From contig JAUIAM010000007.1 in NCBI GenBank assembly GCA_030425485.1, positions 91,025 through 155,024 of the forward strand: a stretch of 64,000 nucleotides of DNA. The letters run 5' to 3'. Under the pieces are notes generated by a model. That model did no database searches. It was not told the origin of the DNA and saw only the letters and a program-made list of their open reading frames with translations. The DNA comes from Verrucomicrobiia bacterium (lineage in GTDB: Bacteria > Verrucomicrobiota > Verrucomicrobiia > Opitutales > Cerasicoccaceae). Below are positions 44,772 to 54,945 of the stretch, in pieces; position 1 is the first letter of the stretch, and the number at the start of each line of letters is the position of its first letter. Made by a program: the position numbers and the translations under genes.

Positions 44772-45794
44772 ATGTCCCAACCCAAGAAAAGACTCGGCCG
44801 TGGCCTCGGTAATCTGATCGCTGGAGGCGGCGTGGCAAAGAAGGCCGCCTCTGCGCCCAAGGCTGCATCCAAGACAGCCCCCGCGCCCAAGAAAAAGAAA
44901 GCCAAGGGCTCGAAAAAGGAAAAAAAGAGCGTTACGCCAATCAAGCACGCTGCCGCGGCTCCTGCCGTCGAAGTGCCCGCTGCGCCTCCGGTCGTACAGG
45001 CCGGTCCCTATCGCGAAGTCGACGTTTCCGCCATCGAGCCGAGCCCCTACCAGCCGCGCCGGGACATGAACCCCGAGCACGTCAAGGAGCTGGCCGAGAG
45101 CATTCGCTCCGAAGGTCTGCTTCAGCCGATTGTTGTGCGCGAGCGGGATGGACGCTTTGAGCTTATCGCTGGAGAACGCCGCTGGCGCGCCCACCAGCTC
45201 CTCGGGCTGAAAAAAATCGCGGCTCGCATCATGGACGCCAGCGACAGTTCGTCCGCCGTCATTTCGCTCATTGAGAACATTCAGCGCGAGGGCCTGAACG
45301 CCATCGAAGAAGCGCTGGCCTATGCCAGTCTGATGGGAGACTTTGACCTGACCCAGGAGGCCGTGGCCGAACGGGTGGGGAAGGGCCGCGCTACCGTGGC
45401 CAACGCCCTGCGCCTGCTTGCTCTCGACCGCGAAATCCAGGGCTACGTGGCCAAGGGCATGCTGTCCGCCGGTCACGCTAAAGTGCTCTTGGGTATTGAA
45501 GACCCGGCGCAGCGCCTGCTTTTTGCCCGCCGGATGATCGAAACCGGGATGAGCGTACGCGAAGCCGAGCGCAACCTGCGCCGCCATAAGGCCGAAAGCA
45601 GCAGCCGCTCCTCCACCGCTACTGGCAGTACCGAGGCTACGGATACTATCGTGCGCGACCTTGAGAAGCAGATTGCCACCCGCCTCAATACCAAGGTGCA
45701 GCTCAAGCACAACGCCAAGAAGGGCAAGCTCATCATCGAGTACTACGGCAACGAGGACCTGCAACGCATCCTTGAGAAAACGGGCCTGCAGTAA
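44772..45794 (+). CDS. parB: Chromosome partitioning protein ParB
   Basis: 340 residues from the ATG at 44772 (MSQPKKRLGRGLGNLIAGGG, the usual ParA-activating N-terminus). A Lys/Ala-rich linker (about 20-75, with KKKKAKGSKKEKKS) is unusually long. The CTP-binding/ParB domain (VSAIEPSPYQPRRDM, GLLQPIVVRERDGRFELIAGERRWRA, ISLIENIQREGLNAIEEA), the HTH (DLTQEAVAERVGKGRATVANALRLLAL) and the C-terminal dimerisation domain are present. parA is not adjacent. I found no parS (TGTTTCACGTGAAACA-like) site in this window by reading. Confidence 0.95.
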   Translation: MSQPKKRLGRGLGNLIAGGGVAKKAASAPKAASKTAPAPKKKKAKGSKKEKKSVTPIKHAAAAPAVEVPAAPPVVQAGPYREVDVSAIEPSPYQPRRDMNPEHVKELAESIRSEGLLQPIVVRERDGRFELIAGERRWRAHQLLGLKKIAARIMDASDSSSAVISLIENIQREGLNAIEEALAYASLMGDFDLTQEAVAERVGKGRATVANALRLLALDREIQGYVAKGMLSAGHAKVLLGIEDPAQRLLFARRMIETGMSVREAERNLRRHKAESSSRSSTATGSTEATDTIVRDLEKQIATRLNTKVQLKHNAKKGKLIIEYYGNEDLQRILEKTGLQ

Positions 45795-45831
45795 GCGCCC
45801 CTTCCGCTTTGCCTTAACCCTTCAGACAAAA

Positions 45832-45879
45832 AACTGCCCAGCGCAGTTGATGGCTGTCCATCGTTTGCACTGGGCAGTT
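45832..45879 (-). terminator. Terminator of the beta-helix gene
   Basis: The outer stem AACTGCCCAG / CTGGGCAGTT encloses an inner GATGG-CTGT-CCATC hairpin. On the minus strand the stem is followed by TTTTTTG, so it terminates the gene ending at 45903. It may also act on parB transcripts from the other side. Confidence 0.8.
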
Positions 45880-45902
45880 GCCTGAAATACATTGGCTCGG
45901 AA

Positions 45903-47987
45903 TTAGAAGGTCGGAGACGGCCCTTCTATCGATGTGACGTTGAAGTAGGCCACAACATCGCCATTGCCGCTACCGCTGGTGCCTGCATCCAGGGTGATGG
46001 CCACCCCTTGCGTGGAGTTGGAGTCCTCCGTGCCCGTACGGGCTATCGTGGCGTTCATTTGGTTCTTAACCCGTGAGCCACCCAGATCGAACAAACCTAG
46101 GCTTTCCCAGGAATGACCTTCGGGGTCGTTGATGAGCTCCACGTCGTAGCCGTTTGCACGCCGCGCTACCACGAAGTAGGCCTTAGCCACGCGCACCGTC
46201 TTGGCATCATTCTTGTTGATCGCACGGGCCCCAATGATGTTGGCCTCGATGAACATGTACATGCTCGTGGGTGGAACGTCGAACTCGAGGATCGTGGCTG
46301 ATGAGCTGTTGGTGTGCACGCGACGGGAAAAAGTGCTGCCAAAACCAACGCCATAGTGACTGCCTATGCCGGTGGAGGCGTGTATGCTCTTCGTTGTCTG
46401 TCCATCGTACTCTACCATCGCCTTGCCCGAATGATCCTCAATCAGGGTAAATGCAGTGGTACTTGGATTGGGCGTTGGGTTGATGATATGCACGCCCGTT
46501 GCCCCGTCTTCGACCTTGTAGGCGAGAATATCATAGCCGCTGTGCACCCCGCCAATAACGGTGGTGTTCTGCGAGCCGTCTTCAATCAGGATGTCGCATG
46601 CGTCATTGCCAATCGAACGGCCTTCGCTGGTTCTGAGCCCAGAGATGTAGGTGCCGAGAGCTGTGGGGCGCACACGGACATGCTCGCGCCCAAGTGAAGT
46701 GCCGGGGGTGTCAGGCGAGCCCTGGCTCTCCGTCCATACGTTTGAGATAAACATCGCCGTGCCGTGGATATCGATATTGGGGCCATCGCCGCTCTTTTCG
46801 TAGATGCCGCCAAAAACCTGACTATGCCCACCAAGGAGCTTCAAGGGAGTACCACATCGGCGCACGTTACAGTCCCGGATCGAGCCTGCGGTATCAGAGA
46901 AATAAATCCCCTCAGTGCCGCATTGCTCGACAAAGCAGTGTTCAATCGTAGTGCCCCAGTTGGAGCCGCTGGGGTTGTCTACATAGATACCCGCCCCGTC
47001 GCAGTAGCGGACGCGGACATTCTGAATCTTGTTTTTAAACTGTAAGTCAACCGCCCAGATACCCTTGCTGCCCGTGCCAGAGGTAGCGCTCATATCGATT
47101 TGGATGTCACTGAGCACAAAAAAGCGAGCCTTTGTGATCTCCAGGCCGACTACGTCTGTCCCTGCCAATGGCTTGAGCACAGTTCCTGCGATCGAGTGGC
47201 GACCCGCGCCTTCGATGCGGTCGGGGTAGGGGTTGCTGGCATCGCCCACGGTCAGTTCGGTATAGCGGTAAATTCCGGCGGGCAGGCGAAGCTTGGAGAA
47301 GCCGGCATTGATGGCGGCCTGCAAGGCATCGGTGTTGTCATTGCTGCTGCTGTCCCCGGGTACGAGATCGAAGGCATAGGCATTACCCCAGCCAGCGGCA
47401 TCGGGCAGGACATCCCATTCAACACCGCCCGAAGAAGCGCCCCATCCGGTGTTTCCGCCAGAGGCCACCTCCTTGTAGAGAAAGATGCCCAGCTCGCTGT
47501 CCACAACCCAGACGGACCCTGTGCCGCGCGAGGTTTCCGAGCTACTTTTTAAATCTGCCGGAGTATCATAAATGGTCCCGGTGGTCAGCAGGGCAGCCAT
47601 CTGGACGGTGCCCCCACCCGTGTCGAAGCTATCAGCGTTGCTGTATGTGCCACTGTTGTGGGTCGACTGTGGGGCCGGAGCCTTGCTCTTGCTACTGGGC
47701 AGGATGTTCCACTCGACACCGCCGGGCGAAGGACCCCACCCGGTGTTTCCGCCCGCATTAACTTCTTCCAGAAAGATGGTCTCTGACTCATCCTGCACGA
47801 CCCAGATAGCACCCGTGCCGCGCGAGGCTTCCGCGCTGTTCCGCAGGGAGTAGAGGTCGGGGTAAACACTATCTGTGGATTCGGTCGGGGTAATCGAGGT
47901 CGCCGAGCCTGCCGTGAGGGCCGAGGCGGGTACTGGGAGCAGCATGCTCAAGGCCAGCAATAGGGGGAGTATGAGCGATTTCAGCAT
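45903..47987 (-). CDS. Exported right-handed beta-helix protein with duplicated N-terminal module
   Basis: A 694-residue protein with signal peptide MLKSLILPLLLALSMLLPVPASA. Residues 41-97 and 139-195 are two copies of a 57-residue module sharing SRGTG(A/S)(I/V)WVV, GGNTGWG and GGVEW(N/D)(I/V)LP, spaced exactly 98 residues apart. From about 210 comes a pectate-lyase-3/tailspike-like start (DNTDALQAAINAGFSKLRLPAGIY), then a parallel beta-helix (FVLSDIQIDMSATSG, GIYVDNPSGSNWGTTIEHCFVEQCG). The C-terminal 170 residues look like a beta-sandwich. It may be a polysaccharide-binding or degrading surface protein; catalytic residues cannot be assigned. It is monocistronic. Confidence 0.75.
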   Translation of the reverse strand: MLKSLILPLLLALSMLLPVPASALTAGSATSITPTESTDSVYPDLYSLRNSAEASRGTGAIWVVQDESETIFLEEVNAGGNTGWGPSPGGVEWNILPSSKSKAPAPQSTHNSGTYSNADSFDTGGGTVQMAALLTTGTIYDTPADLKSSSETSRGTGSVWVVDSELGIFLYKEVASGGNTGWGASSGGVEWDVLPDAAGWGNAYAFDLVPGDSSSNDNTDALQAAINAGFSKLRLPAGIYRYTELTVGDASNPYPDRIEGAGRHSIAGTVLKPLAGTDVVGLEITKARFFVLSDIQIDMSATSGTGSKGIWAVDLQFKNKIQNVRVRYCDGAGIYVDNPSGSNWGTTIEHCFVEQCGTEGIYFSDTAGSIRDCNVRRCGTPLKLLGGHSQVFGGIYEKSGDGPNIDIHGTAMFISNVWTESQGSPDTPGTSLGREHVRVRPTALGTYISGLRTSEGRSIGNDACDILIEDGSQNTTVIGGVHSGYDILAYKVEDGATGVHIINPTPNPSTTAFTLIEDHSGKAMVEYDGQTTKSIHASTGIGSHYGVGFGSTFSRRVHTNSSSATILEFDVPPTSMYMFIEANIIGARAINKNDAKTVRVAKAYFVVARRANGYDVELINDPEGHSWESLGLFDLGGSRVKNQMNATIARTGTEDSNSTQGVAITLDAGTSGSGNGDVVAYFNVTSIEGPSPTF

Positions 47988-48386
47988 GATAATTATTCGG
48001 GGTTAGTCGTTGTATGTATGCGCTTATGCATCACGTCCTCTGCGTGCGCGACTGCGTCACTCCTGTCGTAGAGGTAATGAATCAAACCGCACCAAATGAA
48101 TGAGTGTTTACTGGAATGCTGTCAATTTGTTTATTTTAACATCATTAAATATTTACACAATTATTTATTTTTTAATCATATCTGAGCAACAAAACCTGGA
48201 TTTTATCGCTCGATCTGTTTGTAAATGACAATGCTTGGGCCGGGCTCTGCCAGGCGCAGTCTTTGTCCACAGCCATGCTGATGGGGTGCTGTCGGTGGCA
48301 TATCATGCCGTTGGGGCACATTTCGGCTTGAACCGGAGGGAACTTTTCTGCATTTTCGGCCTCTTTTTTATAACAGAGACATCCCC
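47988..48386. other. AT-rich divergent intergenic region
   Basis: This 399-bp stretch contains the start regions of the beta-helix gene (left) and secG (right). The middle part, 48120-48180, is strongly AT-rich (for example TTATTTATTTTTTAATCATA), in contrast with the GC-rich genes around it. No coding frame, tRNA or repeat is recognised. TTTTTTATAACAG at 48364-48376 could include a -10-like element for secG, but a -35 is not convincing. Confidence 0.4.
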
Positions 48387-48905
48387 ATGAGCATAATTAT
48401 TGGCTTTTTCACAGTCGTACTCCTTCTGGTATGCGGCTACATCACACTGATCGTCCTGATGCAGCGCGCCAGCAGCAACGCGGGCCTGGGGGCCTCCCTC
48501 GGTGGTGGCGCGGCAGAGTCAGCGCTTGGTGGCGGTGCCAACAACGTGCTGGTCAAGGGTACCATTATCGGTGCGGTCCTGTTTTTTGTCCTTTCTTTCG
48601 CTCTCTACCTCGGGCACCTGGCTAACTACGACGCTGACGCCGCAGCAGCCAAGCTCCCCAGCGAAAACAGCCTCAGCGCGGGCAATGCTGGCAAGCCGGC
48701 TCTGCCAAGCCTGGACGATCTGCCCGAAGATGCTGCGACACCGGAGTCGACTTCAGCCAGCGTGAGCACGACCCTTCAGGTTGAAGCTCCCGCCGCACCC
48801 GAAGCCGCTGATGCAGACGCTGCCAAAACCGAAGCGAGCGCAACGGCTAGCGAGGCAACTGAAGCAGCGGCCGACAAAGCGCCAGCCAATCCGGTTACGG
48901 AATAA
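48387..48905 (+). CDS. secG: Preprotein translocase subunit SecG
   Basis: A 172-residue protein. Membrane span 1 is IIIGFFTVVLLLVCGYITLIVLMQ, followed by the conserved LMQRASSNAGLGASLGGGAA loop, then span 2 GTIIGAVLFFVLSFALYLGHL. This is the SecG signature. The C-terminus is extended by about 95 residues of low-complexity, Ala/Glu/Ser/Pro-rich sequence (for example EAPAAPEAADADAAKTEAS). SecG proteins usually stop soon after the second span. The LolA-like gene follows after 5 bp. Confidence 0.88.
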   Translation: MSIIIGFFTVVLLLVCGYITLIVLMQRASSNAGLGASLGGGAAESALGGGANNVLVKGTIIGAVLFFVLSFALYLGHLANYDADAAAAKLPSENSLSAGNAGKPALPSLDDLPEDAATPESTSASVSTTLQVEAPAAPEAADADAAKTEASATASEATEAAADKAPANPVTE

Positions 48906-48910
48906 GTTTT

Positions 48911-49801
48911 ATGCGTCCGACTTTGACAGCGCTGAGCCGACTGGTTGCTATCGCGGCCATGACAGGCTTTACGCTGGCCAGTGGGACGCTTTTTGCCCAG
49001 GGCAAGCCCGGGGCCAAGGGGCGCGACACACAGGATGTTGCCCCGTTAAACGAGCAGAACCGCTATGAGCAGCTGGAGGCATTCCGGCGCCAGCGCCTGA
49101 GCGGCGATTATGTATTCAAGTTCGAGCTTGTGCACTATCCGCGCCGCGGGCAAAAGGTGCGCTACGATGGTGTCATGTGGGGTAGCTGGAACGAAAAGGG
49201 GCCCATCAGCCGCATCGCGATTTATCCGAAGTCGGACAAGCCCGTCCCGCCGATGGAGTTTATCATCCAAAATGGCTACGAGCCCGTGGTCTGGAAGCTG
49301 GGCAAGAACGGGCGCGCCACCCAGATGTCCGAAGAGGAACTGCGCACGCCGATGATCGAGGGTATCGTCTACACGGCTTTTGACTTGCTGATGCCCTTCA
49401 TCTACTGGGATGACTTTGAGTACGCGGGTGCCGACCGCCGTTCCGGTCGCCCGCATGATACCTTTACCATGTTGCCACCGAGTAGCTGGCGCAAGCAGGC
49501 TCCGGATCTGGCCGGCGTAAATGTCGTCATCGATCGCAACTTTACCGCACTGAACCAGGTCGAAGAAATCGACAAAACGGGTAAGTCCATGCGTACGTTC
49601 AAAGTAGTCAGCTTCAAGGAAGTCGACGACGAATACATCGTGAAGGAGATCGATCTCGTGGATGAGGTCAGTCGCGACAAAACACGCTTCCGCGTGCTCG
49701 CCGCCGGGGTGAACATTAGCCTGCCTCAGTCAACCTTTGACTACCGGGCACTGGGGCGCGGCCTCCCACAGATCAACACGGTGCCGTTTCGTCCACTCTA
49801 G
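48911..49801 (+). CDS. LolA-like outer-membrane lipoprotein-sorting family protein
   Basis: A 296-residue exported protein with signal peptide (LVAIAAMTGFTLASGTLFAQ). After a polar stretch, the region YEQLEAFRRQRLSGDYVFKFELVHYPRRGQKVRYDGVMW and the later FTALNQVEEIDKTGKSMRTFKVVSFKEVDDEYIVKEIDLVDEVSRDKTRFRVLAA fit the LolA/LolB-like half-barrel found in DUF4292/LolA-related proteins. Its length exceeds classical LolA (about 200 residues). A role in lipid or lipoprotein handling is inferred from the fold only. It is co-transcribed with secG. Confidence 0.65.
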   Translation: MRPTLTALSRLVAIAAMTGFTLASGTLFAQGKPGAKGRDTQDVAPLNEQNRYEQLEAFRRQRLSGDYVFKFELVHYPRRGQKVRYDGVMWGSWNEKGPISRIAIYPKSDKPVPPMEFIIQNGYEPVVWKLGKNGRATQMSEEELRTPMIEGIVYTAFDLLMPFIYWDDFEYAGADRRSGRPHDTFTMLPPSSWRKQAPDLAGVNVVIDRNFTALNQVEEIDKTGKSMRTFKVVSFKEVDDEYIVKEIDLVDEVSRDKTRFRVLAAGVNISLPQSTFDYRALGRGLPQINTVPFRPL

Positions 49802-50137
49802 GCCGTGTGTATTTGGTTCCTGCCTAAAAGTTTTCACGCAAAGGCGCAAAGACGCTGAACCACTCGGCCACCTCATAGGCATTTTGTATACTTGGGTCTT
49901 TATCGCCCCTGATGCACGTGCCGCTCATTTCAATGAGTCTTAAACAGGGGAGGGGTGACGAGTTCCACCATCAGTCATTGCCCGGTGTATTGAGAATTCC
50001 ATGACACGGGCAGCGCGTAACAGAACGTGCATAACAGGGCACCTATGTCCTATAACTTTTTTTATTGCCAGAGCTTATGTAATTCTCATAGAGCTTAAGC
50101 GAAGTTGTTCAGCACACTTGACGACACACCAGATATT
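49802..50137. other. Intergenic region before the RHH/histone-like gene
   Basis: This 336-bp stretch has no gene. At 49832-49855 it carries one arm of the CACGCAAAGGCGCAAAGACG type, seen also at 4104 and 5884, without a partner arm. The last 110 bp are AT-rich (CTATAACTTTTTTTATTGCC), as expected for promoter DNA, but no single promoter is convincing. Confidence 0.4.
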
Positions 50138-50857
50138 ATGTCAGCGCAAGCTAAGGAAAAAACTTACCCCGTTACCTTCGACATCAGTCAGGAGCAGTTC
50201 GAACGCCTCCGCCAACTTCAGCGCCAGATAAAGGTGCACTCATTGAGTGAGTTGGTTCGGTACGCTCTGGACCAGATTGATGTATCTAAACTTTCGGCAC
50301 CCGCTCAGGTGCATCAGCAAATCTCTGTGAGGCTCTCACAGAAACAGAAAGCTGTTTTAGCCAGTAGCTCTAAGGCACGGAAGGTCAGTGTCGGCGGCTT
50401 GCTTCGTTCTGCTTTGGACGAGCTCTTTCATAACCCGCCAGCTCCTGATGCTCTCCAAACCCAAACTAGTACGAACATGCCTACAAAAAAAACAGCTAAG
50501 AAAAAGGCGGTGAAGAAGACCGCCAAGAAAGCTCCGGTCAAAAAGGCCGTCAAAAAGAAGGTGGCCAAAAAGGCCGTGAAAAAAGCAGCCGTAAAGAAGG
50601 CCGTGAAAAAGACTGCCAAGAAGGCTGCTGCCAAAAAGGCCGTGAAGAAAGTGGCCAAGAAGAAGGTAGTCAAAAAGGCAGCTAAGAAAGCCGTTAAGAA
50701 GAAGGTCGCTAAAAAGGCGGTCAAGAAGGCCGTCAAAAAGAAGGTGGCCAAGAAAGCGGTGAAAAAAGCTGCCAAAAAGGCTCCCAAGAAGAAGGTAGCC
50801 AAAAAGGCCGTGAAGAAAGTGGCTAAGAAGAAGGCCGCCAAGAAAAAGAAGAAGTAA
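50138..50857 (+). CDS. Two-RHH plus histone-H1-like lysine-rich DNA-binding protein
   Basis: 239 residues from the ATG at 50138 (MSAQAKEKTYPVTF). Residues about 10-48 (YPVTFDISQEQFERLRQLQRQ, SLSELVRYALDQI) and about 59-97 (QQISVRLSQKQKAVLASSSK, SVGGLLRSALDEL) are two tandem ribbon-helix-helix-like units. Residues 114-239 are almost pure Lys/Ala/Val repeats of the KKAVKK / KKKVAKK type, as in chlamydial Hc1/Hc2 and other bacterial H1-like proteins. The fusion would clamp DNA specifically with an RHH pseudo-dimer and coat it with the basic tail, so a nucleoid-associated role is inferred. An in-frame ATG at 50477 (MPTKKTAKK) could produce the tail alone. Encoding DNA is repetitive. Confidence 0.8.
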   Translation: MSAQAKEKTYPVTFDISQEQFERLRQLQRQIKVHSLSELVRYALDQIDVSKLSAPAQVHQQISVRLSQKQKAVLASSSKARKVSVGGLLRSALDELFHNPPAPDALQTQTSTNMPTKKTAKKKAVKKTAKKAPVKKAVKKKVAKKAVKKAAVKKAVKKTAKKAAAKKAVKKVAKKKVVKKAAKKAVKKKVAKKAVKKAVKKKVAKKAVKKAAKKAPKKKVAKKAVKKVAKKKAAKKKKK

Positions 50858-50971
50858 GGATTGTTAGCCCTCGAAGCGAAGTTCCTTGCTGCGGATTCAA
50901 AAAAGAGGTTGCTTTGCCTTGGCGAATTGCAACCATCGCTGGTTATCCCCCATAACACAGCTTTTTGAATT

Positions 50972-52153
50972 ATGTCACAAGAACTTCTCTCACCCTGGGC
51001 AAAAGGCATATCACCGTCACCCACGCTTGCCGTCGACGCGAAGGCGAAAGCCCTCAAGGCTGAAGGCAAGGATGTGTGCGGGTTTGGTGCCGGTGAACCG
51101 GACTTCGACACGCCAGACTTCATCAAAGAAGCCTGCGTTGAAGCTTTGCGCGCAGGACAGACAAAGTACTGTCCTGCGCCTGGTCTCCCCGCCCTGCGAC
51201 AGGCGATTGCTGATAAGTACGCACGCGACAACAACTACACCGTAGAGTCTGCCCAAGTGGTGGTCAGTCCCGGCGGGAAATATTCGTGCTATCTGGCCAT
51301 TCTCGCGACTTGTGGCCCAGGTGACGAGGTCATCATTCCCGCGCCTTACTGGGTGAGCTATCCCGAGATGGTGAAGCTTGCCGGCGCGCGCCCGGTCTTT
51401 GTTTCCGCCGGAGATGACACGGACTTTAAAATCCAACCCGACCAGCTTAAGGAGGCGATTACGCCCAAGACCAAGCTGGTCATCATCAACAGCCCCTCGA
51501 ACCCGACGGGCAGCATCTACACTCCCGCGGAAATCGCCGCTCTGGTTGAGGTTTGCCTCGAAGCAGGTGTGCTCATCATGTCGGATGAGATTTACGAATA
51601 CCTGCTGTATGATGGTGTGGAGCACGTCAGCCCGGCGTCATTGAGTGCCGAGGCCGCTGCCTCCACGATCACGGTGGCGGGATTCTCCAAGACTTTCTCC
51701 ATGACCGGCTGGCGCCTGGGCACGCTGGTGGCACCGCCCTCCGTGGCTAAGGCCGTGAGCAGCCTGCAGAGTCAGACCAGCTCGAACGCAACCACCTTTG
51801 CCCAATTCGGCGCGCTCGCTGCGATGCAGCAGTGGGACAAGGCCATGGGTGCGGTACAGGAGATGCTTAAGGTATTTGACCGCCGCCGCATCAAGCTCCT
51901 CGATGGCCTCAATGCGATCGAGGGCATGAGCTGCCGCCGCGCACAGGGTGCCTTCTACCTGTTTCCGAATATTTCCGGCTTCGGCATGAGCTCGACCGAC
52001 TTCTCGGCCAAGCTGCTGGAGCAGGAGCTCGTCGCCGTCGTACCTGGGGTAGCCTTTGGGGCCGACGAAAATATGCGCCTGAGCTACGCGACTTCTGACG
52101 AAGTTATCGATAAAGGGCTTGAACGCCTACAGCGCTTCTGCCAACAACTATAA
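50972..52153 (+). CDS. Aspartate aminotransferase-like class I aminotransferase
   Basis: A 393-residue PLP enzyme of the AspB (class Ib) type. Typical blocks are [94 protein letters not shown] and the cofactor lysine in [15 protein letters not shown]. It interconverts aspartate and oxaloacetate with 2-oxoglutarate/glutamate. icd, whose product supplies 2-oxoglutarate, begins 12 bp downstream, so the pair likely forms an operon linking nitrogen and TCA metabolism. Confidence 0.92.
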   Translation: MSQELLSPWAKGISPSPTLAVDAKAKALKAEGKDVCGFGAGEPDFDTPDFIKEACVEALRAGQTKYCPAPGLPALRQAIADKYARDNNYTVESAQVVVSPGGKYSCYLAILATCGPGDEVIIPAPYWVSYPEMVKLAGARPVFVSAGDDTDFKIQPDQLKEAITPKTKLVIINSPSNPTGSIYTPAEIAALVEVCLEAGVLIMSDEIYEYLLYDGVEHVSPASLSAEAAASTITVAGFSKTFSMTGWRLGTLVAPPSVAKAVSSLQSQTSSNATTFAQFGALAAMQQWDKAMGAVQEMLKVFDRRRIKLLDGLNAIEGMSCRRAQGAFYLFPNISGFGMSSTDFSAKLLEQELVAVVPGVAFGADENMRLSYATSDEVIDKGLERLQRFCQQL

Positions 52154-52165
52154 TTCCTTTTACCA

Positions 52166-53398
<1,233 letters not shown>

Positions 53399-53422
53399 GT
53401 TCGGCTTCGTAGCTTATTTTCC

Positions 53423-53454
53423 AAAGCCAGTCCCGTATGGGGCTGGCTTTTTTG
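53423..53454 (+). terminator. Rho-independent terminator after icd
   Basis: AAAGCCAGTCCC pairs with GGGGCTGGCTTT around a GTAT loop, followed by TTT. The next 197 bp to the convergent AI-2E-family gene contain nothing recognisable. Confidence 0.92.
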
Positions 53455-53651
53455 TGGCCGCACGTTGCGGCGATGCTGCGCAATTTGGAATCCGACCAGG
53501 ACGAGTGCCAATCGCGCCCGCTCCCCAGAGCTATCTTAAGCTAACCCGTACTTTCAAGCATAGCGCCATTGGCTGCTATACGTTCCCACCACACACAAGG
53601 GGCATACCGAACGGTGCCATACGCCTGGCCGTTCCGTCATACAAACACAGC

Positions 53652-54851
53652 CTAGCCTTCAATATGCGCAGCATCGGCGGGAGGTGGCCCACGCTCGCCG
53701 TCTTTCGGCTTGGTCAGGCGTGGCAGGTATTTGACCTTTATCAGGCGCCAGGCTACCACGAAAAATGCCGTCAGCGGGATGGCCAGAATCATACCCAAAA
53801 TGCCGTCAAGTGCGGTCCCCCAGAAGAAAATAGCGATGATGATGACCATCGGGTGGAGACCAGTCTGCTTGCCCATGATTTTGGGGGTTAGGAAGTATCC
53901 CTCCGCCATCTGCACGGCAGCGAATACCACCAGCACGAAGACGAGCGTACTCGTGCCGCCATCGGGTTGCAGGTAGGCCACGGGCAGCGCGACGGCGAGA
54001 CCGAGGATCGTGCCGAGGTAGGGGACGATATTAAGAAAGCCCATCGCCAGACCGATGAGGAAGCCAAAGTCCAGGCCCACCAGCGTAAAGCCTATTGCGT
54101 AGAGCACACCCATGATGAGCCCGATCACGAGCTGTCCGCGGAAGAAGGAAACGATAATGCCAACGAATTCGCGGCAGAGGAAGATCAGGTCGTCGCGGAT
54201 CTCTTCGCCCAGAAAGGAGAGCTCGGACTTGAGGTCGAGTGCGTAGTCGCGATTGCTGAGCAGGAGAAAGAAAAGGTAGACGGGGATGATGGCCACCTGT
54301 GTGGCCAAGCCAAATATGGACATGATGCTCTGCCCGGATTTTTTAATCAGCGGCATGATGTAGTTGGCACCGTCTTTGGCCGAGTTGACCAGATCGTTCA
54401 TCATGGAGTCAAACTTCTCCTTACCGAAGATGTTTTCGCCCATGGTCATAATCTGGGGGAACTTCTGGCGCACGGAGTTAATCAGCTCGCGGATCTGGCC
54501 GGGCAAGTCCTTGAAGAAATCCAGCACTTGCTGGTTAAAAATCGAGAATACCGCATAGCCGAGTAGCGACAGTGCGATGGCCAGAAAAACGAAAAGCAGA
54601 ATGATCGAGCTGAGGTGGCCGAGGTTGAGGCGCTTCTCAAACATCGCCGTAACCGGCCGCAGCAGCATGGCGAGTATGCCTGCGGCCGCCAGTGGCCAGA
54701 GGACGCCGCTAAACGTGCCGACAAACATCCGTAGAATATAGAAGCACAGCAGCAGAATCGCCGTGATGACTACGATGCCCAGAGCCGTGATGGCCGCCGT
54801 AATGGTGCGCCGCTGGAAATCGTTCAATTTTAATCCGCGCTCATCAGACAT
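53652..54851 (-). CDS. AI-2E family transporter (PerM/TqsA-like)
   Basis: A 399-residue membrane protein with about 8 spans. The N-terminal pair (ITAAITALGIVVITAILLLCFYIL and WPLAAAGILAMLLRPV), a large loop of about 90 residues (FNQQVLDFFKDLPGQIRELI), and the conserved C-terminal blocks LVIGLIMGVLYAIGFTLVGLDFGFLIGLAMGFLNIVPYLG and MAEGYFLTPKIMGKQTGLHPMVIIIAIFFWG define the family. Members export AI-2 or act as Na+/H+ antiporters; the substrate cannot be chosen from sequence. Confidence 0.9.
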   Translation of the reverse strand: MSDERGLKLNDFQRRTITAAITALGIVVITAILLLCFYILRMFVGTFSGVLWPLAAAGILAMLLRPVTAMFEKRLNLGHLSSIILLFVFLAIALSLLGYAVFSIFNQQVLDFFKDLPGQIRELINSVRQKFPQIMTMGENIFGKEKFDSMMNDLVNSAKDGANYIMPLIKKSGQSIMSIFGLATQVAIIPVYLFFLLLSNRDYALDLKSELSFLGEEIRDDLIFLCREFVGIIVSFFRGQLVIGLIMGVLYAIGFTLVGLDFGFLIGLAMGFLNIVPYLGTILGLAVALPVAYLQPDGGTSTLVFVLVVFAAVQMAEGYFLTPKIMGKQTGLHPMVIIIAIFFWGTALDGILGMILAIPLTAFFVVAWRLIKVKYLPRLTKPKDGERGPPPADAAHIEG

Positions 54852-54893
54852 GCAGCTTAGCTTGTTTCCGCGAGTGATGCTGTCGAGGATAAA

Positions 54894-54929
54894 GACGGCC
54901 TCTTATTTTTTGAGTAAGAAGAGGTCGTC
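54894..54929 (-). terminator. Hairpin after the glutaredoxin gene
   Basis: GACGGCCTCTT pairs with AAGAGGTCGTC (one wobble) around a 14-nt T-rich loop. Read on the minus strand it follows the glutaredoxin stop and is trailed by a weak TTTAT, so partial termination is likely. Confidence 0.5.
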
Positions 54930-54945
54930 AATCAAATGACACAGC

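Noticed and set aside
50490..50857. Tandem DNA repeats that look like a CRISPR or minisatellite
   Set aside because: The periodicity follows codons of the KKAVKK protein repeat; there are no spacers of constant size.
50428..51234. A Phe/Leu-rich frame antisense to the lysine-rich tail (FFLTAFLAT repeats)
   Set aside because: It arises because AAG/AAA lysine codons read CTT/TTT on the other strand; it is not a membrane protein.
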